From positions 1 through 13,493 of the forward strand of contig CAZVSU010000068.1 of the NCBI GenBank assembly GCA_964629645.1: a stretch of 13,493 nucleotides of DNA, read 5' to 3'. The first letter of the stretch is position 1; every line of letters begins with the position of its first letter. The translations under genes and the position numbers were made by a program. The notes under the pieces were generated by a model, which saw only the letters and a list, made by a program, of their open reading frames with translations, had not been told where the DNA came from and made no database searches. This stretch comes from JAAKFL01 sp964629645. GTDB lineage: Bacteria > Chlamydiota > Chlamydiia > Chlamydiales > SLFE01. Positions 1 to 7,378 of this stretch are shown in pieces.

Positions 1-54
1 TGCTTAGCCTTTGGCCCAGGAATCCCTCTTGCTTTAGCAAGGGGAGGATGTCAA
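1..54 (+). mobile_element. Right end of an IS200/IS605-family (TnpB-type) insertion sequence
   Basis: Positions 25-44 form a hairpin with 8-bp arms (25-32 and 37-44, one G-T pair) and a TTTA loop. It is followed by GGAGGATGTCAA ending at 54. A GGAATCCC-stem-TTTA-stem-GGATGTCAA arrangement is the familiar right-end signature of IS200/IS605-family elements that carry tnpB. Transposase TnpA recognises the subterminal hairpin and cleaves near the terminal TCAA. In such elements tnpB lies upstream on the same strand, here to the left and outside the window, and the right end also forms the 3' part of the TnpB guide RNA scaffold. The tnpB coding part itself is not visible, and frame 2 stops at 5-7. 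The family assignment is from pattern memory; the hairpin is seen directly. Confidence 0.75.
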
Positions 55-128
55 TATACCAAGATTCGATAATAAGAAGAGCCAATGACACCAAATATGA
101 CGGCTAAAAACCCTATTATTTGCGATTT
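54..128 (-). pseudogene. Possible hydrophobic ORF remnant cut by the IS
   Basis: Downstream of traN and in its frame, an open stretch without an ATG, GTG or TTG start reads KSQIIGFLAVIFGVIGSSYY and then RILVY. It stays open exactly up to the IS boundary, where the IS terminus supplies the TGA stop (51-53). The composition suggests a transmembrane segment, as expected for a small membrane protein encoded after traN (F has trbE there). No Shine-Dalgarno or start is visible, and the stretch is only 25 codons, so it may be chance. A TTG at 132 opens a different frame that does not look protein-like. Confidence 0.2.
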
Positions 129-146
129 TCAATAAATCGATAATAA

Positions 147-1745
147 TCAACCAGCAAAACTCCCCTGCAATTTCTGAGTCACCCGTTCTAGTCGGTGGCT
201 AATATCCTTTTTTGAGTTCTCAAAAGCCTCAGAAAGATCAATTTGCGACATGTCAACTCGTTGAATATCATTTCGTTTTAATCCATGGCAGTTTGGTATT
301 TCTGGTGATCCCCAAGATATACCGAGTTGTTCTTTTGCTTTTTCCTGAAAAACTCGGGCCAACTTAGAAGGAAAACAACAGTACACATGCTTTTTAGATG
401 TTTTTGCTCCTAAGTGTTTCTCATATGTCCAACCTAAATAGTGACACTGTCCTCGGTCTTTAAGATCAGCGAGGGCTACTTCTTCTGCATCGCATTTTGA
501 AAGAAAGATATCGTTGGATAGCCCTCCCATTCTGTTACAGCAGTCGTATCCAATGGATTTCATCTCATGGACAAAACATCTCTTAGATTGACCTGAAAAG
601 AACTGGAATCCCTGTATATCAATGTTCGGGCTGTTCTTTAGTTCATTATCCATCTCCTTAAATAGGGATAGCTTTGTGACAACATCACCGAAGTTTCGAT
701 TGGGAACATATTCGCTTTCATAAATTTGAGTATCGACATTGATATCCACCTTTTCGACCTTCTTTTTTTTCAGCTTTCTGTAGCATTGATAGGTCCTTTG
801 CCATAATGCACACCCGAAAGGTCCGTCAAGGATGCATTGACTCGATTTAAGGTCGCAAAGCTCTGATTTTAGGAAGTTACAGGATGATTTCTTATGTGGT
901 TGCCAAAAATACTTAAGTTCTTCAACGAAGCACCGTTTGCATTCTTTTCCATTAATCATTCTGGGTTCGTCATCTAGGCATTTTTTTGAAATTAGGGAGC
1001 AGTCTGGCGACTGCGAGATCTCTAAAAGTTTTAGGTTTGAGTATTTCCAGCCATTTTCAACAGTCACAATTTTGGAAGGCTCGTTCCTAGAGACTATTTT
1101 CATGTTTGTGCAAGTTTTAAGGTCATTGATATGGTATTTTTGAATTATAATCTTATCCCGATGGCCAATTCCCCGATCTTCGCAGGTGACTGAGAAAGTC
1201 CTTAAGGTTTTATCTTTTGAAAGACGTCGCTTGATTCTTCTTACCTCGTCTTCCGCTGATCCCCTCTTGACCTTGTATTCATGTATATGGCCTTGACATC
1301 TACCGAATTCGACTGTTTTTGCAGGAGTTCGTTCATTGGTAAGAATTATTTCTCGTAGAATGGAAAATTCGACAGGATCAGCAGATTCGTAACAGGTTTC
1401 TATGTAGGCGCTTTCAGCATCAACATCGAATTGCTCGTCTTTGAAAATCCTTTCTCCAGGGCTGAGGTGGGTGTTATTTGCATTGGCTTGAGATTCTCGA
1501 CTTTCAAGAAAATCGAATTGAGAATTGACGCTTTCTCCCTTTTCGGTCTTTTTGCGTGCAACGTCTGCATTAAATGTTTTCCCCTTGTCCTCTTCGGGTA
1601 AAATGGTGTCACTGTTGAATAAGCTGATCGACTCAAATGCTTTCTTCGCTTCTTTCCTTCCTAAATCAAGGGCATCTTTTCTAGTGTTATGATCGGAGTG
1701 AACAAAACCCATAGGGATCAGGAATAGGAGTATCCATTTGATCAT
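147..1745 (-). CDS. traN: F-type T4SS outer-membrane mating-pair stabilisation protein TraN
   Basis: TraN is the large cysteine-rich outer-membrane protein that stabilises donor-recipient contact in F-type conjugation. This 532-residue protein starts with a short signal peptide (about residues 1-17). A poorly conserved, charged N-terminal third follows, then about 21 cysteines from residue 115 on, many spaced for disulfides. The last ~130 residues hold the family's best-conserved block: GYDCC, then VYCCFPSKLARVFQEKAKEQ, LGISWGSPEIPNC, and a C-terminal DMSQIDLSEAF. F TraN is 602 residues. The start is ATG with GGAGG 7 nt upstream, overlapping the traU stop as ATGA. It is the last gene of the operon in this window, and an IS end lies about 90 bp beyond its stop. 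Identification rests on the C-terminal motif; the middle is divergent, as is usual for the part that contacts recipients. Confidence 0.93.
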   Translation of the reverse strand: MIKWILLFLIPMGFVHSDHNTRKDALDLGRKEAKKAFESISLFNSDTILPEEDKGKTFNADVARKKTEKGESVNSQFDFLESRESQANANNTHLSPGERIFKDEQFDVDAESAYIETCYESADPVEFSILREIILTNERTPAKTVEFGRCQGHIHEYKVKRGSAEDEVRRIKRRLSKDKTLRTFSVTCEDRGIGHRDKIIIQKYHINDLKTCTNMKIVSRNEPSKIVTVENGWKYSNLKLLEISQSPDCSLISKKCLDDEPRMINGKECKRCFVEELKYFWQPHKKSSCNFLKSELCDLKSSQCILDGPFGCALWQRTYQCYRKLKKKKVEKVDINVDTQIYESEYVPNRNFGDVVTKLSLFKEMDNELKNSPNIDIQGFQFFSGQSKRCFVHEMKSIGYDCCNRMGGLSNDIFLSKCDAEEVALADLKDRGQCHYLGWTYEKHLGAKTSKKHVYCCFPSKLARVFQEKAKEQLGISWGSPEIPNCHGLKRNDIQRVDMSQIDLSEAFENSKKDISHRLERVTQKLQGSFAG

Positions 1746-2764
1746 AGTGATCCTCCAGATCCAGAAGCTGAGGCACCAATTTTAATGGCATCGAGGCAGC
1801 ACTGCTTCTTTGTCCAAAGGATATAGACAAACTCTTCTCCTTCTTTCGGGTATGCCTTTCCTGCCCCCCAGATGACCTCTGTACCCCCTAGAGTTGTGCA
1901 GCCGTCGGATGTGTTGGCAACAGGTCTGGCCATTTGAATTTTATAAAGACTCTTCTTCCATATTGGCATGTAGGATCTTTCGCAGTAATTTCCACTTTCG
2001 TAGCCTGTGATCATTCCAGTTCTATGCATTTTTGCTAGAGCTCTTTGGGTCAGAAGAAGGGATTCTTGGATAAGCCCTCTGAATGAGCCTACATGCCCAC
2101 TAAATGGATAAAGAGACCCTTGGCATCCGGCGCACCAAAATAGCTTATCTAGGGGCTGATTTATCGAGGATCCGGCGCAGTCGGCAACACAAGCCGCTTG
2201 TGCAAGAGGATTGGCGAAAAGGGCCACTTCTGGATTGATGATATTGGCTAGGGAGTCGTCATACCATGTGTAGTCAAGTTCACTAAAATACTGCATGTCC
2301 AATGTGCCTGTTTCAATGCACGCAAAATCAGTCAAAATGTCGAGCAATGCTAAAACAGGATAGTCATAAATATGGACGTGGGAAAAGCTCTTTCTGCTTC
2401 CCATTCGTGAACTGCCGAGAGTTCCTCGGTTTTTGATTGTTGATTGCCCGATGCTGATTCCACCTAAACCGACCAGCTTGTAGGCTTGTTTGGTCACATC
2501 AACCATTTTTGAGGGCTCCCAGAAGCTAATTGGAATGCCCGGCTTGGGGGGCACTCCATGGCAATAGCAAAAAAGATCTGTTCCCTTGATGTTTTTAAGT
2601 TTTGGAGGCTTGGAAATTGTATTTAAATTGGGCTCAACCTCCTGCCCTAATATCTTCATGGGAAAGACGCATTCCCAACAAATATCTGTCACGGGATTGA
2701 TAAAGGTATCTTGAGAGTGTACGGAGCTGGTCAATATCAAGAGAAAGAAAAAGCACTTGTTCAC
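1742..2764 (-). CDS. traU: F-type T4SS periplasmic protein TraU
   Basis: TraU is an essential periplasmic protein for DNA transfer and pilus formation in F-type systems. The 340-residue product (F TraU is 330) has a signal peptide ending near residue 17. It then shows the family signature FINPVTDICWECVFP with a CxxC (C29, C32). Further conserved parts are the ADCAGS and FWCAGCQGSLYPF regions mid-protein and a cysteine pair near the C-terminus (KKQCCLDA). The last ten residues are a Gly/Ser tail. The start is GTG at 2764, with a strong GGGAGGG six nt before it. It shares one base with the trbC stop (TAGTG). The stop overlaps traN by 4 nt. The many cysteines imply oxidative folding, probably by the DsbA-like protein of the same operon. 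Confidence 0.95.
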   Translation of the reverse strand: MNKCFFFLLILTSSVHSQDTFINPVTDICWECVFPMKILGQEVEPNLNTISKPPKLKNIKGTDLFCYCHGVPPKPGIPISFWEPSKMVDVTKQAYKLVGLGGISIGQSTIKNRGTLGSSRMGSRKSFSHVHIYDYPVLALLDILTDFACIETGTLDMQYFSELDYTWYDDSLANIINPEVALFANPLAQAACVADCAGSSINQPLDKLFWCAGCQGSLYPFSGHVGSFRGLIQESLLLTQRALAKMHRTGMITGYESGNYCERSYMPIWKKSLYKIQMARPVANTSDGCTTLGGTEVIWGAGKAYPKEGEEFVYILWTKKQCCLDAIKIGASASGSGGSL

Positions 2765-3378
2765 TAGTTGCCCTCCCTTAGTTTTAATAAGTATTTCTCA
2801 GCATTTGCTGTGTCTCCTCTTTCGGAAAAAAGGGTAAGGGCATAATCGAGTGAAATTGTTCCAGACACCATGTCGGATTTGGTATCGTCCTTCAGAACAA
2901 AGGTTGGGAAAACGTTAATCTGATGTTTTTCAAAAGAGCTTGGATCTATCAAGATGGGAGCACTCACTCCATTATTTCGAAGCTTGAGGATCGTTTTTGC
3001 AAACTCTTGAAAGCTGTTGTTTGGAAGTCCCCTAACGATGAAAGCACCCCCAACTTTTTCCAAGGAGGAGGAATACTCTTTCCACATCCTCATTGGTGCT
3101 GAAAAAGAGATAAAGATATTGATTTCGTGATCTGGATTGTGGTCACTAAATAGATGGCATGGTTTTGCGTTTTTGAGAATTTCAGCATTCTTTTTCTTGA
3201 TATCTTCAAGGTCTATTTTTTTGACTTTAGCAATCGAATCTTTAAGGGTGGTTTTGAACCATTCATCCTCTGACACCTGATCAATTTTTTCTTCTTGCTG
3301 GCGTATCAGAGAGTCAATATCTATGGAGGCCGAAAGGCCTAATTGGACAAAAAGAAGTGATATCAGAAGCCAAATCAT
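2764..3378 (-). CDS. trbC: F-type T4SS periplasmic pilus assembly protein TrbC
   Basis: TrbC of F-type systems is a periplasmic protein needed for pilus assembly that works with TraW and TraU. The 204-residue product (F TrbC is 212) has a signal peptide (about 1-17) and a charged, helical N-terminal half rich in Lys, Glu and Asp (18-75). The TrbC domain starts with INIFISFSAPMRMWKEYSSS near residue 87. It continues with the typical AFIVRGLPNNSFQEF, then ILIDPSSFEKHQINVFPTFV, which is a thioredoxin-like fold without catalytic cysteines. The start is ATG, overlapping the traW stop by 4 nt (ATGA). In F, trbC lies between traU and traN; here it precedes traU. This is the F-type TrbC, not the unrelated VirB2-like TrbC of IncP plasmids. 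Confidence 0.9.
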   Translation of the reverse strand: MIWLLISLLFVQLGLSASIDIDSLIRQQEEKIDQVSEDEWFKTTLKDSIAKVKKIDLEDIKKKNAEILKNAKPCHLFSDHNPDHEINIFISFSAPMRMWKEYSSSLEKVGGAFIVRGLPNNSFQEFAKTILKLRNNGVSAPILIDPSSFEKHQINVFPTFVLKDDTKSDMVSGTISLDYALTLFSERGDTANAEKYLLKLREGN

Positions 3379-3974
3379 GCACTTTCTCCCATTGGAAATG
3401 ATTCTATTTTCAAGAAGAGACCTTGCTGGGACACTTTCGTAGGAATCGAAGTGATTTGGAATTTGGTCGTGAGACTGCCCCCCTGGTCGAAATATGTCGC
3501 TCGCCTTTCTGTTTCTTCTAAATCGAGTGGTTTTCCTTTAATCAGGATCCAAGCGCCCTTTTGCTTCTTAGCCCAATCCACTTGTTCAGGATCACTCCCA
3601 TCAAAAAAGATAAGATCTTGTGATAGTGAATTAATTTTGAGAGGGTTAACTTTTGTTCCTTTGTGGACAATCACGTTTCCTTCGTGATCTTTAATATCTT
3701 GACTCACCGAGATCGTCGGATCAAAATATCTCGCTTCATAGGTCTTGGCTTTTCTGATGTTTTCGACAGGTTTGGGTTCTTGTAGCTTTTGCGAGTAGTG
3801 ATCCTGTAAACGTTGGTGAATATTGGCTATTTCATCTTCAGTGAGGTTAGAAATTCGATCCTGTATGAAAGATATCAGGCTTTTCTCTTGGATCGGATAT
3901 GACTCCCCTATCGTTCCAAAATCTTTTGCTTCGGAGATAGAAATAGCGAATAGGAGAAGAAGGACTATTCGCAC
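3375..3974 (-). CDS. traW: F-type T4SS periplasmic protein TraW
   Basis: TraW is a periplasmic pilus assembly protein of F-type systems that interacts with TrbC. The 199-residue product (F TraW is 210) has a signal peptide of about 16 residues, then the conserved mature N-terminus DFGTIGESYPIQEKSLISFI. Mid-protein is the YFDPTISVSQDIKDHEGNVI block with a KGTKVNPL turn. It ends with FFDGSDPEQVDWAKK and LTTKFQITSIPTKVSQQGLF, which match the family's C-terminal half. The start is GTG at 3974, preceded by AGGAG six nt upstream. It overlaps the end of traC by 10 nt and trbC by 4 nt. TraW is one of the proteins that distinguish F-type from P-type T4SS. Confidence 0.9.
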   Translation of the reverse strand: MRIVLLLLFAISISEAKDFGTIGESYPIQEKSLISFIQDRISNLTEDEIANIHQRLQDHYSQKLQEPKPVENIRKAKTYEARYFDPTISVSQDIKDHEGNVIVHKGTKVNPLKINSLSQDLIFFDGSDPEQVDWAKKQKGAWILIKGKPLDLEETERRATYFDQGGSLTTKFQITSIPTKVSQQGLFLKIESFPMGESA

Positions 3975-6442
3975 TCCCCTCTCCTTTTTTTCAGAACATT
4001 CTTGATAATCTCTGTTATCGATGCTCCTGTCTTTCTCGCTGGCTCTAAAAGAGCCCTGTCTTCTGGGCTTGTGCTGTAAAGAAGTTGAGAGAAAGGATCG
4101 AGGTAGAGTCTTGCGACTGAGTAGCCTAGAGATGATTCTGAAATGAGGATTTCTGAGTATTGGCCCTTGACTGTCATAATTGAATTGAGGATTTCAATCA
4201 TCGACTCAGGGGCGTTACTTTTTTCAGCATAAGCAGAGATTGACTCCGATTTTTGCTTAAGCATACAAGCCCAGCTTGAGTTTTCATAAGCGGCCATAGC
4301 TCCGGGGCTTTGATAGAATTCGGCTACAGACTGCGTTCCGACAACTAGAGACCCGTTATACTTTCTTAGTCTTCTAGCGAGTGTTTCAATGAAAGGGGCT
4401 GTTTGTTTTGCTTTAAGAAGTTCCCATGCCTCATCGATGCAGATGATCGTGGGCGTTTTTCGATCTCCAAGGAAAACTTTTCGGCTCACTTCCATGATGA
4501 AGATTTGAAGGACAACTGCTTGTAAATCAGGCTGACTTTTGAGATGTTCCAACTCAATGAGAACCATAGGATTGTGGAAATCTACATTCCCCTCCCCTTC
4601 AAAATATTTTGCGTGAGCCCCCTCTGCGGTGTAGGGAAAAAGCATATCAGACAAGTTTTTGGCTTCTATTTGAGGGCATTGGGATAGGTATTTTGCAATA
4701 TCTGAAATTGTCGCTTTGTTCCCCTTCTCCTTGTATGTGTTGATAATGGCTTTTTCGATGAGAGAAACTTCAAGATCTGATGCCCCCTCTGTGGGGTGTG
4801 CCATAGTGGAAATGATTGATTTAAGCGCACCGAAGGATGCATTGCGCTCCTCTTTATTTGTCGGCAAATTTGTGAAGGGATTCAAGCATAGTCGATTCCC
4901 ATCGTCAAACTCGACTTTTTGCCCCTCAACGACTTCGCACATTTTTTCAAACGAACCCCCTACATCGATCACGTAGACCTTTCCCCCTGTTCCAAGATTG
5001 TTCATGAGGAGCTCTTGAAGGAAAACAGATTTACCCGATCCGCTCTCCCCAACAACGATCGTGTTATAATTCGTTCCTCCGTCGAATGGGTTGAAGTTGA
5101 TCAGTTGGCCTCTTCTTCCTACCAGCATCATACCCGGCGAGTGTGTGCCCCCCCATTCACCTTGAATGGGAATGAAATTACAGCTTTCGTTAGATAGGGT
5201 TGTTCTCAAGAGTGATAACTGATGAAGATCATGAGAGTATTCCCCCCAAGACATAGGGAGGGTTGAGAGTAGGGTTGGAAGGTGCATATAACGGTTTTGC
5301 TGTATCTTAAAATTCTCGAGTCTAAAAAGGCTTCTCGCTGTTTGTTCGATGTCATTTGCCTTACTGGGCGAAGCCCAGAATCCAAAACCGAGTTGGGTAC
5401 GTACAAATTTTGCTCCCTCTGTTAAGGCTCTTCTCACATGGGCGACTTCACTTACCTCATCCTCTAAAGAAGCGATCATTTTTCTTAAGAAGCTAGACTG
5501 CCCCTGCTTTTCGATAATCTGACTTTTCATCCAATATGCAGATTCTTCCTTCGATTGTGGGGGGCAGTGGATACCATAGTGAAGGTAGAAAGGCGTATTG
5601 ATCTTAAAAGAATCTCTTTCGAAATCCCCTATTAGCTTCCCCATAAGGTTGAGATGCCAAAAATCGGGATAATCAACTGCCCTGTAGGTTTTCAGGATTG
5701 CAGGTCTATCTTGCTCCCAGGTAATTCCCTCTTCTTCTACTGAAATTTTTCCTCCAGAGGGTATTTGCGAGGAGAAGGACTGAAAGGGATTCCATTTTTT
5801 TTTCAAAGGGGTCGAAGAAAAGTCGAAGTTCAAAAATGCAGAGCATAGATCCAGTAAATCGTTTGGCTTCCATGAGTACGTGTAAGAAAGTGTTTTCAGG
5901 GATTTTAGAACCCGTTTCTTCTTATCTATCAGTTTTTTATAAAGCTCGGCCGAGGGTGTCCCGGGCATGCTCAGCGAAAAGATAAATCGATAATATCTGG
6001 GGTGAACATTTTCCGAGCTAACAAGAAACTGTGCCCGTTGTTTGATCAACTCATGATAGAGTTCCCCGTGCTGTTCTCTTAGTTTTGTATGAGATTGCAA
6101 AATGGGGCCAATTCTGTGGTCTGCAAATAGTAAACACTGGATCGATACGCTTTCTTCTAATATGTCATCCAGAAGTCCAAGAATCATCCTGTGAGCGGTG
6201 TTGTCACCTCCTACTAATGGGGCACACTCTACTGTGAATCCCACAGATCCTTTGCTTAAGAAAAGGCCATGCGTTTCGCCTGATAGTTCGCATGCATCGT
6301 AGGATTCGTAGTCCAATAATGAAGACAATGTGTCTAGATCAAAAAGCTCTTCCTTTCGGGTGCTATGTTTATTGGACTCAAGATTCGGTGAACCGAAGTA
6401 CCGAGATATTCGGCTTCCTACTTGTTCAAGCAAATCGATCAT
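3965..6442 (-). CDS. traC: F-type T4SS assembly ATPase TraC (VirB4 family)
   Basis: TraC is the VirB4-like ATPase at the cytoplasmic face of the channel that powers pilus assembly. The product has 825 residues from the chosen start (F TraC is 875). The N-terminal half is the TraC/VirB4 N-domain without obvious membrane spans. Walker A is GESGSGKSVF at about 466-475, preceded by NTIVVG. Walker B is TIICIDEAWELL at about 661-672, followed by RRLRKYNGSLVVGTQSV. The reading frame opens further upstream to an ATG at 6466, but the ATG at 6442 has AGGAG ten nt before it and overlaps the traV stop as ATGA, so I prefer it. Walker motifs look intact, so the enzyme should be active. Confidence 0.97.
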   Translation of the reverse strand: MIDLLEQVGSRISRYFGSPNLESNKHSTRKEELFDLDTLSSLLDYESYDACELSGETHGLFLSKGSVGFTVECAPLVGGDNTAHRMILGLLDDILEESVSIQCLLFADHRIGPILQSHTKLREQHGELYHELIKQRAQFLVSSENVHPRYYRFIFSLSMPGTPSAELYKKLIDKKKRVLKSLKTLSYTYSWKPNDLLDLCSAFLNFDFSSTPLKKKWNPFQSFSSQIPSGGKISVEEEGITWEQDRPAILKTYRAVDYPDFWHLNLMGKLIGDFERDSFKINTPFYLHYGIHCPPQSKEESAYWMKSQIIEKQGQSSFLRKMIASLEDEVSEVAHVRRALTEGAKFVRTQLGFGFWASPSKANDIEQTARSLFRLENFKIQQNRYMHLPTLLSTLPMSWGEYSHDLHQLSLLRTTLSNESCNFIPIQGEWGGTHSPGMMLVGRRGQLINFNPFDGGTNYNTIVVGESGSGKSVFLQELLMNNLGTGGKVYVIDVGGSFEKMCEVVEGQKVEFDDGNRLCLNPFTNLPTNKEERNASFGALKSIISTMAHPTEGASDLEVSLIEKAIINTYKEKGNKATISDIAKYLSQCPQIEAKNLSDMLFPYTAEGAHAKYFEGEGNVDFHNPMVLIELEHLKSQPDLQAVVLQIFIMEVSRKVFLGDRKTPTIICIDEAWELLKAKQTAPFIETLARRLRKYNGSLVVGTQSVAEFYQSPGAMAAYENSSWACMLKQKSESISAYAEKSNAPESMIEILNSIMTVKGQYSEILISESSLGYSVARLYLDPFSQLLYSTSPEDRALLEPARKTGASITEIIKNVLKKRRGECE

Positions 6443-6792
6443 TCGTCGCAAACTCCTGACTGGCAATTCTCATCAAAATATATGTAATGCCCTTCAACAT
6501 TAGAGCATCCGAAAACGCTTCCTTCTACCCAGATTCTTTTTTTCTCGGTGTTGGTGCTGGAACGGCTCGTATGAGTCCGGCATCTTCTTTTTGAGCAGTC
6601 GGAACAGGTGGTGGAGGGTGTCTTTCCGAGGAAAATATCTGGTCCACCCTCTGGGGTTTCGATAATCATTCGTTGAATCTCAGAAACAGACGTACACGGC
6701 ACGCCTTCGCAAGGGGGACAGTCGAAACGGTTACTGTAGACTTGGCAGGAGGTTAGAAAGACCATCGCAAGAATTAAGGCTTTATTTCTCAT
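6439..6792 (-). CDS. traV: F-type T4SS outer-membrane lipoprotein TraV
   Basis: TraV is the VirB7-like lipoprotein that anchors the TraK-TraB core complex at the outer membrane. This 117-residue protein (F TraV is 171) has a lipoprotein signal with lipobox L13-T-S-C16. The mature part begins FDCPPCEGVPC, resembling the cysteine-containing block after the lipid site in TraV proteins. It then has an S/T- and R-rich linker, and KRIWVEGSVFGCSNVEGHYI near the end. Ten of 117 residues are cysteines. The start ATG at 6792 has AGGAG seven nt upstream; an in-frame ATG at 6807 would place that site inside the gene. It overlaps the dsbA-like gene by 11 nt and traC by 4 nt. The call rests on the lipobox, cysteine pattern and position, since TraV proteins are poorly conserved. 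Confidence 0.85.
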   Translation of the reverse strand: MRNKALILAMVFLTSCQVYSNRFDCPPCEGVPCTSVSEIQRMIIETPEGGPDIFLGKTPSTTCSDCSKRRCRTHTSRSSTNTEKKRIWVEGSVFGCSNVEGHYIYFDENCQSGVCDE

Positions 6793-7378
6793 ACATTGTC
6801 TCCTCATAGAGGCTCGAGAGCATTAGTGATAAGAAAATATAGTCTGGAGATCGATCGACCCTCTTATCCCCTACTTGTATAGAGGGAATAGTTGTGGGTT
6901 TGTCGTCTTGAACGATGAACTCAGCTGCTGCATGGAACGCTTTTGAGTTTTTTATAAAGTCATCGTTATCAAGATTTGCCAGTGGCTTTTTGAATATAGC
7001 CATAGCGTGTTTCAATAGCGTTGTTGTTAACACTGGGTTCTCAACATCCAGCTCCTCTAAAATGACACCGAGAAGCATTTGTTTATTTTTTTCACTCAGC
7101 TCATCAAAGCAGGCTAGAAGCTGAACTGTTGTCAGATCCATTGGAACGGGATGAAACGTGTAGCAGATTTTCCCCGTATCAATGTATTCCTTTTTAATAT
7201 CCGGAAAATCGTCTCTAAAGAGAGCGACACAGTGTGGACAGGAAAGAGAGTAATATTGGACGATCTCGATAGGAGCCTGTTTCGAGCCGTATGTGACTTG
7301 ATAACGATCTGGAAGCATATCGAATGCTGAAAGAGATGATATCGTCATCAGAAGCAATGAAAGGGTTCTAGCTAGCAT
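6782..7378 (-). CDS. DsbA-like periplasmic thiol:disulfide oxidoreductase
   Basis: This is a thioredoxin-fold protein of the DsbA family, likely making disulfides in the envelope. The 198-residue product has a signal peptide (about 1-18) and the block APIEIVQYYSLSCPHC, with the catalytic CPHC at residues 47-50 (the same XX pair as E. coli DsbA). A helical insertion follows, then the cis-proline loop PTTIPSIQVG near residue 165. The start ATG at 7378 has AAGGAGG just upstream; two upstream in-frame codons lack such a site. It overlaps traB and traV by 11 nt each. Many F-type operons carry a DsbC- or TrbB-type disulfide enzyme. Here a DsbA type fills that slot, directly before the ten-cysteine TraV, so oxidative folding of TraV, TraU and TraN is the likely job. 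The exact subfamily (DsbA or Com1-like) is uncertain. Confidence 0.87.
   Translation of the reverse strand: MLARTLSLLLMTISSLSAFDMLPDRYQVTYGSKQAPIEIVQYYSLSCPHCVALFRDDFPDIKKEYIDTGKICYTFHPVPMDLTTVQLLACFDELSEKNKQMLLGVILEELDVENPVLTTTLLKHAMAIFKKPLANLDNDDFIKNSKAFHAAAEFIVQDDKPTTIPSIQVGDKRVDRSPDYIFLSLMLSSLYEETMYEK

Noticed and set aside
6440..6466. Earlier ATG for traC at 6466
   Set aside because: The ATG at 6442 has a proper Shine-Dalgarno and an ATGA overlap with traV; the nine extra residues would overlap traV's conserved end.
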